From positions 248,001-312,000 of the forward strand of contig OZ252093.1 of the NCBI GenBank assembly GCA_965248175.1: 64,000 bases of DNA, written 5' to 3'. The stretch's first letter is position 1, and the number at the start of each line of letters is the position of its first letter. This DNA is from VXPQ01 sp965248175 (GTDB lineage Bacteria > Bacteroidota > Rhodothermia > Rhodothermales > VXPQ01). Positions 7,681 through 16,698 of the stretch are shown piece by piece. The position numbers were made by a program, and so were the translations under genes. The notes below the pieces were generated by a model. The model made no database searches and had not been told where the DNA came from. It was given only the letters and a program-made list of their open reading frames with translations.

Positions 7681-9594
7681 ATGACGCTGGAAGCCCACGT
7701 TCCGTCCGGACCCCTTACAGAGAAGTGGCAAAACTATCTCGACAGGGCGAAGCTCGTCAATCCGGCAAACAAGCGAAAACACGATATTCTCGTGGTGGGT
7801 ACGGGGCTGGCTGGAGGATCCGCCGCTGCCACGCTGGCCGAACTCGGATACAATGTCAAGGTGTTCTGTATCCAGGATTCACCCCGCCGCGCGCATTCGA
7901 TCGCTGCGCAGGGAGGCATCAACGCCGCCAAGAACTATCCGAACGACGGGGACACCGTCTGGCGTCTGTTTTACGATACGATCAAGGGCGGCGACTACCG
8001 CGCCCGCGAGGCCAATGTGCATCGCCTCGCCGCCGTCAGCAACCATATCATCGACCAATGCGTTGCGCAAGGCGTTCCGTTCGCTCGCGAATACGGGGGG
8101 CTGCTCGACAATCGCTCCTTTGGCGGAGCCCAGGTGTCGCGGACGTTCTATGCCAGGGGGCAGACCGGCCAGCAACTGCTACTGGGCGCTTACCAAGCGC
8201 TCGAACGGCAGGTCCAGATCGGCGCGGTCAAGATGTTTCCCCGCAGGGAAATGCTCGAACTCGTAGTCATGGACGGTCAGGCGCGGGGCATTGTGGTCCG
8301 CAACCTCGTGACCGGTGAGCTGGAACGCCATGCAGGCGACGCCGTGCTGTTGTGCACAGGAGGCTACGGCAACGTGTATTTCCTGTCCACAAACGCCAAA
8401 AACTCCAACGTCACCGCAGCATGGCGGTGCCACCGGAAAGGCGCCTTTTTCGCCAACCCCTGTTACACCCAGATTCATCCAACCTGCATTCCGGTGTCGG
8501 GGCAGTACCAATCCAAACTGACGCTCATGAGCGAAAGTCTGCGCAATGACGGCAGGGTCTGGGTGCCCCGGAAAGCCGGCGATACCCGCTCTCCGGGAAG
8601 CATCCCGCAAGAGGAGCGCGACTACTACCTTGAGCGCCGGTATCCCGGTTTCGGCAACCTTGTCCCCCGGGACGTGGCGTCGCGGGCCGCCAAAATAGTA
8701 TGCGACGATGGCCTGGGCGTGGGTTCTACGGGGCAAGCCGTCTATCTGGATTTTGAGGATTCGATCAAGCGCCTCGGCGAACCCGGTGTGAGGGAACGGT
8801 ACGGGAATCTTTTCGAAATGTACGAGCGCATCACGGGCGAAAATCCGTACCGGGTTCCGATGCGGATCTATCCTGCCGTCCACTACACGATGGGCGGTCT
8901 GTGGGTCGATTACCGCCTCATGAGCACGATACCGGGGTTGTTCGTGCTGGGAGAAGCCAATTTTTCCGACCATGGCGCAAACCGGTTGGGGGCCAGCGCA
9001 CTCATGCAGGGCCTTGCCGACGGTTATTTTGTCATTTCTTCGACGCTGGGAGACTACATTGCTTCCGGCGGCGGCGGCAAGCTGGACATTTCCGAGGCGG
9101 CGTTCGACGAGGCGGCCAGGGCGGCGGAGGACCGTATCCAGCGCCTGCTCCATGTCGAGGGTGGCAAAACAGTCACAGAGTTTCACCGGGAACTTGGACA
9201 GATCATGTGGAACGATGTAGGTATGTCCCGTAACCGGAAGGGGCTTCAGCACGCCATTGACGCCATTGGAGATCTGCGCGCCGACTACTGGGAAAACGTA
9301 TCCGTGCCCGGTCGAAAAGACACCTTGAACAAAAACCTCGAATTTGCAGGCCGCGTAGCGGATTTCCTCGAACTGGGCGAACTCATGGCCCGGGACGCCC
9401 TGCATCGGGATGAATCGTGCGGCGCCCATTTCCGTGAGGAATTTCAAACGGAAGAAGGCGAGGCGCTGCGCCGGGACGAAGAGTATACCTATGTGGCCGC
9501 ATGGGAATTCATGGGAGATGCGGCATCTCCGGCACTGCACAAGGAGACGCTATCGTTTGAAGCGGTCGATTTGTCTACGAGGAGTTACAAATAA
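7681..9594 (+). CDS. sdhA: Succinate dehydrogenase flavoprotein subunit
   Basis: The 637-aa catalytic subunit oxidises succinate to fumarate on a covalently bound FAD. It has the Rossmann motif VVGTGLAGGSAAATLAELG (from residue 38) and the flavinylation segment RRAHSIAAQGGINAA with His72 as the probable FAD attachment site. A substrate-site segment HPTCIPVSGQYQSKLTL follows, and near the C-terminal third GANRLGASALMQGLADG. The long form with an inserted capping domain fits the b558-type (SQR-B-like) enzymes. The ATG at 7681 is used because the family starts here and a more upstream start would overlap sdhC. sdhB follows 42 bases downstream. Confidence 0.96.
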   Translation: MTLEAHVPSGPLTEKWQNYLDRAKLVNPANKRKHDILVVGTGLAGGSAAATLAELGYNVKVFCIQDSPRRAHSIAAQGGINAAKNYPNDGDTVWRLFYDTIKGGDYRAREANVHRLAAVSNHIIDQCVAQGVPFAREYGGLLDNRSFGGAQVSRTFYARGQTGQQLLLGAYQALERQVQIGAVKMFPRREMLELVVMDGQARGIVVRNLVTGELERHAGDAVLLCTGGYGNVYFLSTNAKNSNVTAAWRCHRKGAFFANPCYTQIHPTCIPVSGQYQSKLTLMSESLRNDGRVWVPRKAGDTRSPGSIPQEERDYYLERRYPGFGNLVPRDVASRAAKIVCDDGLGVGSTGQAVYLDFEDSIKRLGEPGVRERYGNLFEMYERITGENPYRVPMRIYPAVHYTMGGLWVDYRLMSTIPGLFVLGEANFSDHGANRLGASALMQGLADGYFVISSTLGDYIASGGGGKLDISEAAFDEAARAAEDRIQRLLHVEGGKTVTEFHRELGQIMWNDVGMSRNRKGLQHAIDAIGDLRADYWENVSVPGRKDTLNKNLEFAGRVADFLELGELMARDALHRDESCGAHFREEFQTEEGEALRRDEEYTYVAAWEFMGDAASPALHKETLSFEAVDLSTRSYK

Positions 9595-9636
9595 CGGCAG
9601 AACGTTTGTCGAAGCACTGAACCATTCCGCAGCCGC

Positions 9637-10389
9637 ATGGCGCAAGCGATGACCATACACTTGAAAGTCTGGCGGCAGTCCGGTCCGGACGCAAAGGGAA
9701 GACTGGTCGATTATACGCTCGAGAACCTGAACGAGGACATGTCCTTCCTCGAGGCGCTTGACGTATTGAACGAGGAACTCATCAAAAAGGGTGAAGACCC
9801 GGTCGAATTCGACAACGATTGCCGCGAGGGTATTTGCGGCTCTTGCGGCCTCATGGTGGGGGGCATTGCGCATGGCCCCATGAAGGCTACGGCCGTGTGC
9901 CAGTTGCATATGCGGCACTACAAGGACGGGGATACGATTGTTGTCGAACCCTTCCGCGCCACCGCTTTTCCCATTGTCAAGGATCTGGTGGTGGATCGCA
10001 GCGCATTCGACCGCATTATTGCAGCGGGCGGCTACGTCTCCGTCGATACGGGTGGGGCGCCGGATGCGAACAGCCTTCCTATTCCGAAGGAACATGTGGA
10101 CGAGGCGATGGATTTCGCCACGTGCATCGGTTGCGGGGCCTGCGTCGCCTCATGCCCGAACGCATCCGCCTCCTTGTTTACGGGCGCGAAAGTGGCCCAC
10201 CTTGCGCACCTCCCACAAGGTCAGGTCGAGCGCAAGGAACGGGTCGTGCGCATGGTAGACCAGATGAAAGCCGAGGGATTCGGAGATTGCTCGAATCACG
10301 GGGAATGTGAAGCCGTGTGTCCGAAGCAAATTTCCATCGCCGCCATTGCAAAGATGCGGCGCGAATACCTGCGTGCCCTTTTCGGGTAG
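9637..10389 (+). CDS. sdhB: Succinate dehydrogenase iron-sulfur subunit
   Basis: The 250-aa subunit passes electrons from SdhA flavin to quinone. The plant-type [2Fe-2S] ligands are Cys62, Cys67, Cys70 and Cys88 (DCREGICGSCG ... VCQLHM). The C-terminal half has CIGCGACVASCPN and later CSNHGECEAVCPK for the [4Fe-4S] and [3Fe-4S] clusters. A second ATG four codons in (MTIHLKVW) is an equally possible start. It is the last gene of the operon and ends 11 bases from the convergent carboxylase gene. Confidence 0.96.
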   Translation: MAQAMTIHLKVWRQSGPDAKGRLVDYTLENLNEDMSFLEALDVLNEELIKKGEDPVEFDNDCREGICGSCGLMVGGIAHGPMKATAVCQLHMRHYKDGDTIVVEPFRATAFPIVKDLVVDRSAFDRIIAAGGYVSVDTGGAPDANSLPIPKEHVDEAMDFATCIGCGACVASCPNASASLFTGAKVAHLAHLPQGQVERKERVVRMVDQMKAEGFGDCSNHGECEAVCPKQISIAAIAKMRREYLRALFG

Positions 10390-10400
10390 ACGGATACCTC

Positions 10401-11954
10401 CTACAGGGGGATATTCCCGTGCTTTTTCCGGGGATTGCGGGCCACCTTGTTCCGTAGCATATCGAACCCCCGGACGAGTCGATAACGCGTTTCGGCGGGC
10501 AGAATAATGTCATCGATGTACCCTTGTCCGGCAGCGATATAGGGATTCGCGAACGTATCCCGGTACTGCCGGATAAAGTCTTCTTCCGCCGTTGCGGGAT
10601 CGTCCGCATCGGCCAGTTGGCGCTTGTAGATGATTTCGACGGCTCCCTTCGGCCCCATTACGGCAATTTCTGCAGTAGGCCAGGCAAAATTGAGGTCCCC
10701 TCGAATGTGTTTCGAGTTCATCACATCGTAGGCGCCCCCATACGCCTTGCGGGTGATGACGGTTATTTTGGGGACGGTGGCTTCGCAGAAAGCATAGAGA
10801 AGCTTGGCGCCATGCCGGATAATGCCCCCCCATTCCTGATCGGTTCCCGGCATAAACCCGGGAACGTCCTCCAGGACGAGCAACGGGATATTGAAGGCAT
10901 CGCAAAACCGCACAAAACGCGCACCCTTGACCGAGGCGTCCATGTCCAGTACGCCCGCCAGCGCAGCGGGATTGTTCGCAACCACGCCGATGGACCGGCC
11001 ACCGAGACGGGCAAACCCTACAAGGATATTCGGGGCAAAGCCAGCATGAATTTCGAAGAAATTTCGCTCGTCAACAAGCCCCCGGATCACTTCCAGCATG
11101 TCGTAGGGCTTATTCGGATGCTCCGGCACAATATCGTTGAGCGCTTCGTCCATGCGATCCGGCGGGTCGTCGGTCCGGACGAAGGGAGGAGACTCCTCGC
11201 AGTTCTGCGGGATAAAATGAAACAGATCGCGTATCCGGTGCAGACATTCCACCTCGTTCTCACAAGCCATGTGTGCGACCCCGCTCTTTTCGGTATGGGT
11301 CCGCGCACCTCCCAATTCCTCGGCAGTCACTTCTTCCTGGGTTACCGTCTTCACCACATGGGGGCCGGTCACGAACATGTAGCTCGTGTTCTTCACCATA
11401 AAGACAAAGTCAGTGATGGCCGGACTGTACACAGCGCCGCCTGCACACGGACCAAGAACCGCAGATAGCTGCGGGACCACACCCGAAGCCATGGTGTTCA
11501 GGAGAAAAATCTCCGCATAGCCGCCAAGCGAATCAACACCTTCCTGTATGCGGGCGCCCCCGGAGTCGTTCAGTCCGATGATCGGCGCCCCATTCTCCAG
11601 CGCCAGATGCATAAGGCGGGTGATCTTGCGAGCGTGGGCAAGCCCAAGCGACCCACCGAATACGGTGAAATCCTGACTGTAGACGTAGACAAGACGTCCG
11701 TCGATCGTGCCAAAACCCGTAACCACGCCGTCGCCGTACGGCCGGCGCTCTTCAAGTCCGAAATCGCGCACCTGGTGCCGCACGAACATGCCCACTTCCT
11801 GAAAAGACCCGTCGTCCAGGAGAATATCGATCCGCTCACGGGCCGTCAATTTTCCCCGTTCGTGTTGCTGCGCAATGCGCGCTGCTCCCCCTCCGAGACG
11901 AGCCTCTTCGCGGCGCCTCTCGAGGTCGGCACTCCTTTTTTCGCGATCGTCCAT
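10401..11954 (-). CDS. Acyl-CoA carboxylase carboxyltransferase (propionyl-CoA carboxylase beta type)
   Basis: The 517-aa protein is a biotin-dependent acyl-CoA carboxyltransferase, moving CO2 from carboxybiotin to an acyl-CoA, most likely propionyl-CoA giving methylmalonyl-CoA. Typical segments are GKLTARERIDILLDDGSFQE, the oxyanion-hole region LGPCAGGAVYSPAITDF, the acyl-CoA-site block LVLEDVPGFMPGTDQEWGG, and a C-terminal KKHGNIPL. No biotin carboxylase or biotin carrier gene is adjacent, so partners must be elsewhere. A decarboxylase alpha subunit (mmdA-like) has the same fold and cannot be excluded. It follows the 469-aa protein gene after 10 bases, probably in one transcript. Confidence 0.9.
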   Translation of the reverse strand: MDDREKRSADLERRREEARLGGGAARIAQQHERGKLTARERIDILLDDGSFQEVGMFVRHQVRDFGLEERRPYGDGVVTGFGTIDGRLVYVYSQDFTVFGGSLGLAHARKITRLMHLALENGAPIIGLNDSGGARIQEGVDSLGGYAEIFLLNTMASGVVPQLSAVLGPCAGGAVYSPAITDFVFMVKNTSYMFVTGPHVVKTVTQEEVTAEELGGARTHTEKSGVAHMACENEVECLHRIRDLFHFIPQNCEESPPFVRTDDPPDRMDEALNDIVPEHPNKPYDMLEVIRGLVDERNFFEIHAGFAPNILVGFARLGGRSIGVVANNPAALAGVLDMDASVKGARFVRFCDAFNIPLLVLEDVPGFMPGTDQEWGGIIRHGAKLLYAFCEATVPKITVITRKAYGGAYDVMNSKHIRGDLNFAWPTAEIAVMGPKGAVEIIYKRQLADADDPATAEEDFIRQYRDTFANPYIAAGQGYIDDIILPAETRYRLVRGFDMLRNKVARNPRKKHGNIPL

Positions 11955-11964
11955 GAAAAACGGA

Positions 11965-13374
11965 TCAGGTGCAGTATCGGGCCTCTACGGCCTCGGTGAA
12001 GGTCACGGCGGGAGGACTGTAGATGTTCACCTGGTGCTTCAGAAACACCTCGTTGGCGATGGTCTGCGAAGCCTCCGACCAGTCTCTTGCGCCTTCCAGG
12101 CGCTGCAGAACGGCTTCATACGCTTGCTCCTTGCCATGAAAGAGACACTGGATGAAGAGATCGCGGTTCCGCGCGCCACGTTCCCCGAGCACGGTATGTT
12201 CAAGACCGGTCAGGCCCGTGGGGGCTTCGCTGCTGTCAGGTGGGACACCAGGAGCAACCGATTCCTCCTCTGAAGGCACGTAATGGCTCCGTTGGAGCGT
12301 AAAAATCCGGACGGTAGGTTCCGGCTGTGCAACTGTTTCGACCCCGACGGGTGCACCGGTTCCTGTGGGTATTTGTTCAATTCCAACGGTCTCTTCGAGG
12401 GCTTTTTCGACAGTCGCTGGCGGAGAACTCGTGCGAAATTGTTTCCAGAGCGGCTCTGCCGGATTGCTCGTGCTCGTCACAGACGAAGAGGGTGCAGGAG
12501 ACTCGGCAGTTGGCGAAACATCGTCACGACCCTGCGCGAACCGTTTCCACAAGGGTTGCGGTTCCTGGCGGCGCTCCGCCGGTCTCGTCGGCACGCTGGC
12601 AGCCCTCCTGGCGGACTCTACGCTTTTCACTGCGCCGGACGCAAACAATACCTCCAGCTCGTCGAAGGAAATGCTTGCCTCCGAACCGTATTGCTTTTCG
12701 AGGCGGTGCAACATCGTTTTCGCCCCCTTTTCGTGCAAAAACGCTTCAACAAACTCCGTGGGGACTTCACGATACCCGGCCGTGGCAAGCACCTTGACGA
12801 GCGGATCGAATAAACGGAGCCAGTCCTGCGGCGAACTGTCCGAGGCGAGTTGCCGATCGGCCTGATACAGGAACGCTTCGAACCGATCTCGTCCAACCGG
12901 CTCGTCACCCTGTTCCTCCAGCCAGATTTCGAGGGCCTCCCGGTACGGAATCTTCGCAGGATACAACCCCATGCGATCGCGCATCGTGTCTACACGCACC
13001 GGATTGCCCAACGGATCAAACACCGAATCAATCAGCGAAGCCGTAGGCTGGATGACAAGGTATAGGATCTGTTGGCATGCATTCTTCAGGAAGTCGGCCC
13101 ACACGGAAGCGGGAAAAGCCTGATGACGCTTCATGACCTCCATGAAATCGGTACACGCCTCTTGCACCTCTGCCGCCCGCAGATCCACCCAGGAATTCTG
13201 CAGATTGCTCTCCCGGATAGCATCCCGGAGTTTCATATGGAGTACCTGTTCGAGGTAATCAGCAAGCGCCCCCGGCATCGGATCGTGTCGGATGTCCGAA
13301 CGTCCGTATGTGCGATCCGGAGGGAATGCGTTGATCAGGCAATCGAACAGGGCTTGAGCGATCGTAGTAATCAT
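11965..13374 (-). CDS. Uncharacterised protein with WKxF repeats
   Basis: A 469-aa soluble protein with no family I recognise. Residues 1-270 look folded and helical (ALADYLEQVLHMKLRDAI, DFLKNACQQILYLV, EVPTEFVEAFLHEKGAKTM). Residues 270-400 are Pro/Ser/Thr/Glu-rich and probably disordered. They contain two copies of a short motif, QPLWKRFAQ and EPLWKQFRT, which looks like a linear interaction motif. A final helical domain (NRDLFIQCLFHGKEQAYEAVLQRL) ends the protein. It precedes the carboxyltransferase gene by 10 bases. The ATG at 13374 lacks a Shine-Dalgarno; a TTG lies 5 codons upstream. Confidence 0.7.
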   Translation of the reverse strand: MITTIAQALFDCLINAFPPDRTYGRSDIRHDPMPGALADYLEQVLHMKLRDAIRESNLQNSWVDLRAAEVQEACTDFMEVMKRHQAFPASVWADFLKNACQQILYLVIQPTASLIDSVFDPLGNPVRVDTMRDRMGLYPAKIPYREALEIWLEEQGDEPVGRDRFEAFLYQADRQLASDSSPQDWLRLFDPLVKVLATAGYREVPTEFVEAFLHEKGAKTMLHRLEKQYGSEASISFDELEVLFASGAVKSVESARRAASVPTRPAERRQEPQPLWKRFAQGRDDVSPTAESPAPSSSVTSTSNPAEPLWKQFRTSSPPATVEKALEETVGIEQIPTGTGAPVGVETVAQPEPTVRIFTLQRSHYVPSEEESVAPGVPPDSSEAPTGLTGLEHTVLGERGARNRDLFIQCLFHGKEQAYEAVLQRLEGARDWSEASQTIANEVFLKHQVNIYSPPAVTFTEAVEARYCT

Positions 13375-13685
13375 GGTATGCCGTTGCAACGAATGGAATA
13401 ACGACGCGGCAAGCGGCGGTTCGATGGGTGGAAGGGCAGAAAGGCGACCGCGCGCTATGTTCAGGGCATCCTGGTTCAGGAACCTTGGGATGCCTCGACA
13501 CCGGATATGGCCGGGTTGTTATGGCCATAATCCGGACACAAAAATCCGTTACCGTTTTGCACGGGAAGTCCTGCATGCAGGTTCCCATCTTCCGGAACAT
13601 TGCATTCGACCAAGCCACCGCGTATTTATCCATACTTTTCACCGTCGCCGGGATGCGGCGGACAGGCGGACAAAACACCTCGGTT
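13375..13685. other. 311-base divergent region upstream of the aminotransferase
   Basis: No gene is supported here. The plus-strand frame reads back from the aminotransferase to 13428, but that extension is unlike the family and its codons are poor. The main feature is an imperfect hairpin: CCGGATATGGCC (13501-13512) against GGCCATAATCCGG (13523-13535), 12 bp with one bulged A and a 10-base loop. It may be a regulatory site for one or both divergent transcripts. Confidence 0.5.
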
Positions 13686-14888
13686 ATGTCATTGCTGCAG
13701 GAACGATTCGAACGATTCATGGCGTGGACAAGCGATACGCCGCTCGGACTCGTCATAGACCGGGCAGAGGGGCCCTGGTTATACCTCTCGGACAAGCGTC
13801 GCATCGTCGATATGATCAGCGGCATTGCCGTTTCTTCGCTGGGGCACGGGCATCCGGCGGTCGTTGAGGCCGTCCGGGAGCAAGCCGCCCGGCATATGCA
13901 TGTCATGGTATACGGCGAATTCGTGCAGCGCCCGCAGGTAGATCTGGCTGAATTACTGGCCAGACACCTGCCCCCTTCCCTTCAGGTAACCTATTTCACG
14001 AATTCCGGAACAGAGGCCAATGAAGGCGCCCTGAAACTGGCGAAAAAAGTGACGGGGCGGTCGGGGATGGTTGCTTTCGAGGGATCCTTCCACGGCGATA
14101 CGCACGGGTCCCTGTCCGTGACCGGTCGACACGTATACCAGGACCCCTTTCGTCCGCTGTTGCCCAACGTGGAGATACTCCCCTTCAACAACGAGCGCGC
14201 CTTGCAAGCCATCGACGAGCAAACGGCCTGCGTTATCACAGAGCCGATTCAGGGAGAAGGCGGGCTCAACATACCGGAGGACGGCTGGATGCGGGCCCTG
14301 CGAGCGCGCTGCGACGAAACCGGCGCCCTGCTGATCTTCGACGAGGTGCAAACGGGATTCGGCCGAACGGGGACGCTTTTCGCGTTCGAACAGTTCGGCG
14401 TTATTCCCGATATCCTGACGATTGCCAAAGCCTTCGGCGGCGGCATGCCACTTGGGGCATTCATTTCCAGCGCGGAACGCTTGCAGGCGCTGCGGCGGGA
14501 CCCTCCGCTGAGTCATGTAACCACATTCGGAGGGCATCCGGTATCTTGCGCCGCCGCACTGGCCGCCCTGCACGTATTACTCGACGAGCAACTTCCCGTT
14601 CGAGCCCATGCCATAGAAGAACGGGTTCGCCAGCGTTTGCAACATCCGTCGATCATCGAGGTGCGGGGGCGAGGCGCCCTGCTGGGAATGCAGCTTCGTA
14701 ATGCAGACCTGACCACCCGTACGGTACACCGGTGCCTCGAAGAGGGCGTGCTGCTCGGATGGACACTTCATTCGGACTGCCTGGTGCGCATTGCCCCTCC
14801 CCTTACTATTCCTTTTGACGTGCTCGACGGGGCTTGCAACACGATCATCCGGGCGCTCGACACAGCGGAGCAGGATGCGCAGACATGA
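13686..14888 (+). CDS. Class III PLP-dependent aminotransferase (ornithine/acetylornithine/GABA type)
   Basis: The 400-aa enzyme is a fold-type I, class III aminotransferase. Motifs in order: YFTNSGTEANEGALKLAKK (PLP phosphate binding), SFHGDTHGSLSVTG, ITEPIQGEGG, LIFDEVQTGFGRTG (the Asp that binds the PLP ring nitrogen), and TIAKAFGGGMPLGAF with the Schiff-base lysine. Length and motifs fit omega-aminotransferases such as ornithine or acetylornithine aminotransferase, but the acceptor cannot be fixed from sequence. The start MSLLQERFERF at 13686 agrees with the family. Its TGA overlaps the RqcH ATG (ATGA), so the two are translationally coupled. Confidence 0.88.
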   Translation: MSLLQERFERFMAWTSDTPLGLVIDRAEGPWLYLSDKRRIVDMISGIAVSSLGHGHPAVVEAVREQAARHMHVMVYGEFVQRPQVDLAELLARHLPPSLQVTYFTNSGTEANEGALKLAKKVTGRSGMVAFEGSFHGDTHGSLSVTGRHVYQDPFRPLLPNVEILPFNNERALQAIDEQTACVITEPIQGEGGLNIPEDGWMRALRARCDETGALLIFDEVQTGFGRTGTLFAFEQFGVIPDILTIAKAFGGGMPLGAFISSAERLQALRRDPPLSHVTTFGGHPVSCAAALAALHVLLDEQLPVRAHAIEERVRQRLQHPSIIEVRGRGALLGMQLRNADLTTRTVHRCLEEGVLLGWTLHSDCLVRIAPPLTIPFDVLDGACNTIIRALDTAEQDAQT

Positions 14889-16537
14889 TTGCGAATTACC
14901 ATACGCTACGCGCACTGATCACGGAATGGCAAACTTCGCTGATCGGGTGTACGCTCGAAGATGCCTGGTCGCAGGAGCGAGACGAACTCTCGCTGGCGTT
15001 TACCGCCCCGGGCAGCACCCGAACAGTCCGCATTGGCGTCCGGCCCCCTCTTCTTTTCATCGTTTGCGGCGACGGGTACGCCCGCGCCCGGCGCAACGTC
15101 ACGACCCTGTTCAGGCCAGCCATCGGGAGAAGGGTGGAAACCCTGCGGATCGCTGACCGGGATCGCATGATCTTTCTTGGTCTCTCCGGCGGCATGGCCT
15201 TTCATGTCTCGTTGTTCGGCCCGCATGCCAATGTGTTCCTCGTGGCGAATGACCGCATCCTGACCGCTTTTCGGAACGACGGCGCACTCGCGGGATCTGC
15301 TCCTCCCGCACCGCGTCCAGCGCCCGATCCTGACACCTACGCGGCTTTCGAAGCGCGCTGGCGCCCGAAAGGCGGTTCGATCATCCAGGCGGTTTGCCGG
15401 GCTTATCCGTTGTTCGATCGTACGCTCGGCATCGAGGCGATTGTGCGTGCCGGGTTGGATCCGCACGGAACAGACGATGTGCTCCCCAATGATCTGCAAG
15501 CGCTTTTCCGCACCGTGGAAGCGATGCGCCGGGCCCTCCTCATACCGGCTCCCCGCATATACCGGGACGAAAAAGGCGCCCCGCTTTTCTCGCTCATTGC
15601 CCTGGAACATGCTCGCAACCTCCAGGAAGAAACGTTCGACACGGTCAGTAAGGCCGTTCAGGAAGGCGTGCGCCGATCCCTGGCGCACCACCGCTTCCGG
15701 GAACTGTTCGACCCTATAGACAAGGCGCTCGAACGAGCAGCGAAGCAGTACGACCGGCGGGTACAACGCATGAAGGAAGAATTGTCCCGGGAAAGCCGCG
15801 CCGGTCGTTACGAGACCTGGGGACATCTGCTGGCGGCACAGGCGCACGATATCCCTCGAGGCGCTGAGGAAGCATCCCTCGAAAACCTGTTTGCGGAAGG
15901 AGAAAGGGTAACCGTACCTCTTGACCCTGCCCTCTCGGCTATAGAAAACGCACAGGTATTTTACGACCGGGCGCGGCGCACGCGCGTTGCGCGCGAAACC
16001 GCCGAAAACCGCATGGCGGAGACAGAAAAAGGCGCACAGGAAGTCCAGGACCTGCTGGATGCGCTGCGTGCAACGGCAAGCCTGCGGGCCTTGCGCAGCT
16101 TCCGTAAGGAACAGGCTGACCGGTTGGCCCGCTTCTTGTCCGATCCGGAACAGGAAAACAAACGAATACCCTTTCGAAGATTCCACCTGCCGGAAGGATA
16201 CGAGGTCTGGGTAGGCCGCAATGCCCGTCAGAATGACGAACTGACGTTTCGTCACGCGCAAAAATACGACCTCTGGATGCATGCCCGCGGCGTATCGGGC
16301 GTACACGCCGTGCTCCGGCTGCCCCATCGCAATGCGGCGCCCGGAACCGCTATTGTCCGGCAAGCAGCCTCCATCGCCGCCTGGTTCAGCAAAGCCCGGG
16401 GCAGCAACCTTGTGCCGGTGATGGTAACCGAACGCAAATACGTGCGCAAATCGAAAGGAGCACCGCCCGGCGCCGTAACGGTGGAACGCGAAACGGTGCT
16501 CCTTGTAGAACCCGGCCTTCCGGACAACGCTTCGTAA
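14885..16537 (+). CDS. rqcH: NFACT-family ribosome quality control protein RqcH
   Basis: A 550-aa NFACT protein, the bacterial relative of eukaryotic Rqc2/NEMF and of FbpA-type fibronectin-binding proteins. RqcH binds stalled 50S subunits and directs C-terminal alanine tailing with tRNA-Ala. The N-terminal NFACT-N domain carries the DR motif (ADRDRMIFLGLSG, Asp91-Arg94). A coiled-coil-like middle (about 260-430) includes RAKQYDRRVQRMKEE-type heptads. The C-terminal NFACT-R domain has WVGRNARQNDELTF, HARGVSGVHAVLR and TERKYVRKSKGAPPGAV. The ATG at 14885 overlaps the aminotransferase stop by 4 bases and is preferred over upstream starts. Confidence 0.88.
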   Translation: MIANYHTLRALITEWQTSLIGCTLEDAWSQERDELSLAFTAPGSTRTVRIGVRPPLLFIVCGDGYARARRNVTTLFRPAIGRRVETLRIADRDRMIFLGLSGGMAFHVSLFGPHANVFLVANDRILTAFRNDGALAGSAPPAPRPAPDPDTYAAFEARWRPKGGSIIQAVCRAYPLFDRTLGIEAIVRAGLDPHGTDDVLPNDLQALFRTVEAMRRALLIPAPRIYRDEKGAPLFSLIALEHARNLQEETFDTVSKAVQEGVRRSLAHHRFRELFDPIDKALERAAKQYDRRVQRMKEELSRESRAGRYETWGHLLAAQAHDIPRGAEEASLENLFAEGERVTVPLDPALSAIENAQVFYDRARRTRVARETAENRMAETEKGAQEVQDLLDALRATASLRALRSFRKEQADRLARFLSDPEQENKRIPFRRFHLPEGYEVWVGRNARQNDELTFRHAQKYDLWMHARGVSGVHAVLRLPHRNAAPGTAIVRQAASIAAWFSKARGSNLVPVMVTERKYVRKSKGAPPGAVTVERETVLLVEPGLPDNAS

Positions 16538-16698
16538 ACCAGGGCTGTACAGGATACCGACAGCATCGTTTTCCGTATGCCCCTGTGGCTCAATCCTCGA
16601 CCGGCAAGGTGTCCGGGCGTTTCCTATGCCGGGCTGCAATGCGTACCTTGCACGCTCCGGCACAAGTATTCGTCCTGATCCTGCACACCCTCTATATC

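Noticed and set aside
8179..9540. Long minus-strand frame (453 codons) opposite sdhA
   Set aside because: Fully antisense to a gene with all catalytic motifs; its translation has no family pattern. Long antisense frames are expected in GC-rich coding DNA.
14906..16663. 585-codon minus-strand frame opposite rqcH
   Set aside because: Shadow of the NFACT gene; composition is Arg/Phe/Gly-rich without domains.
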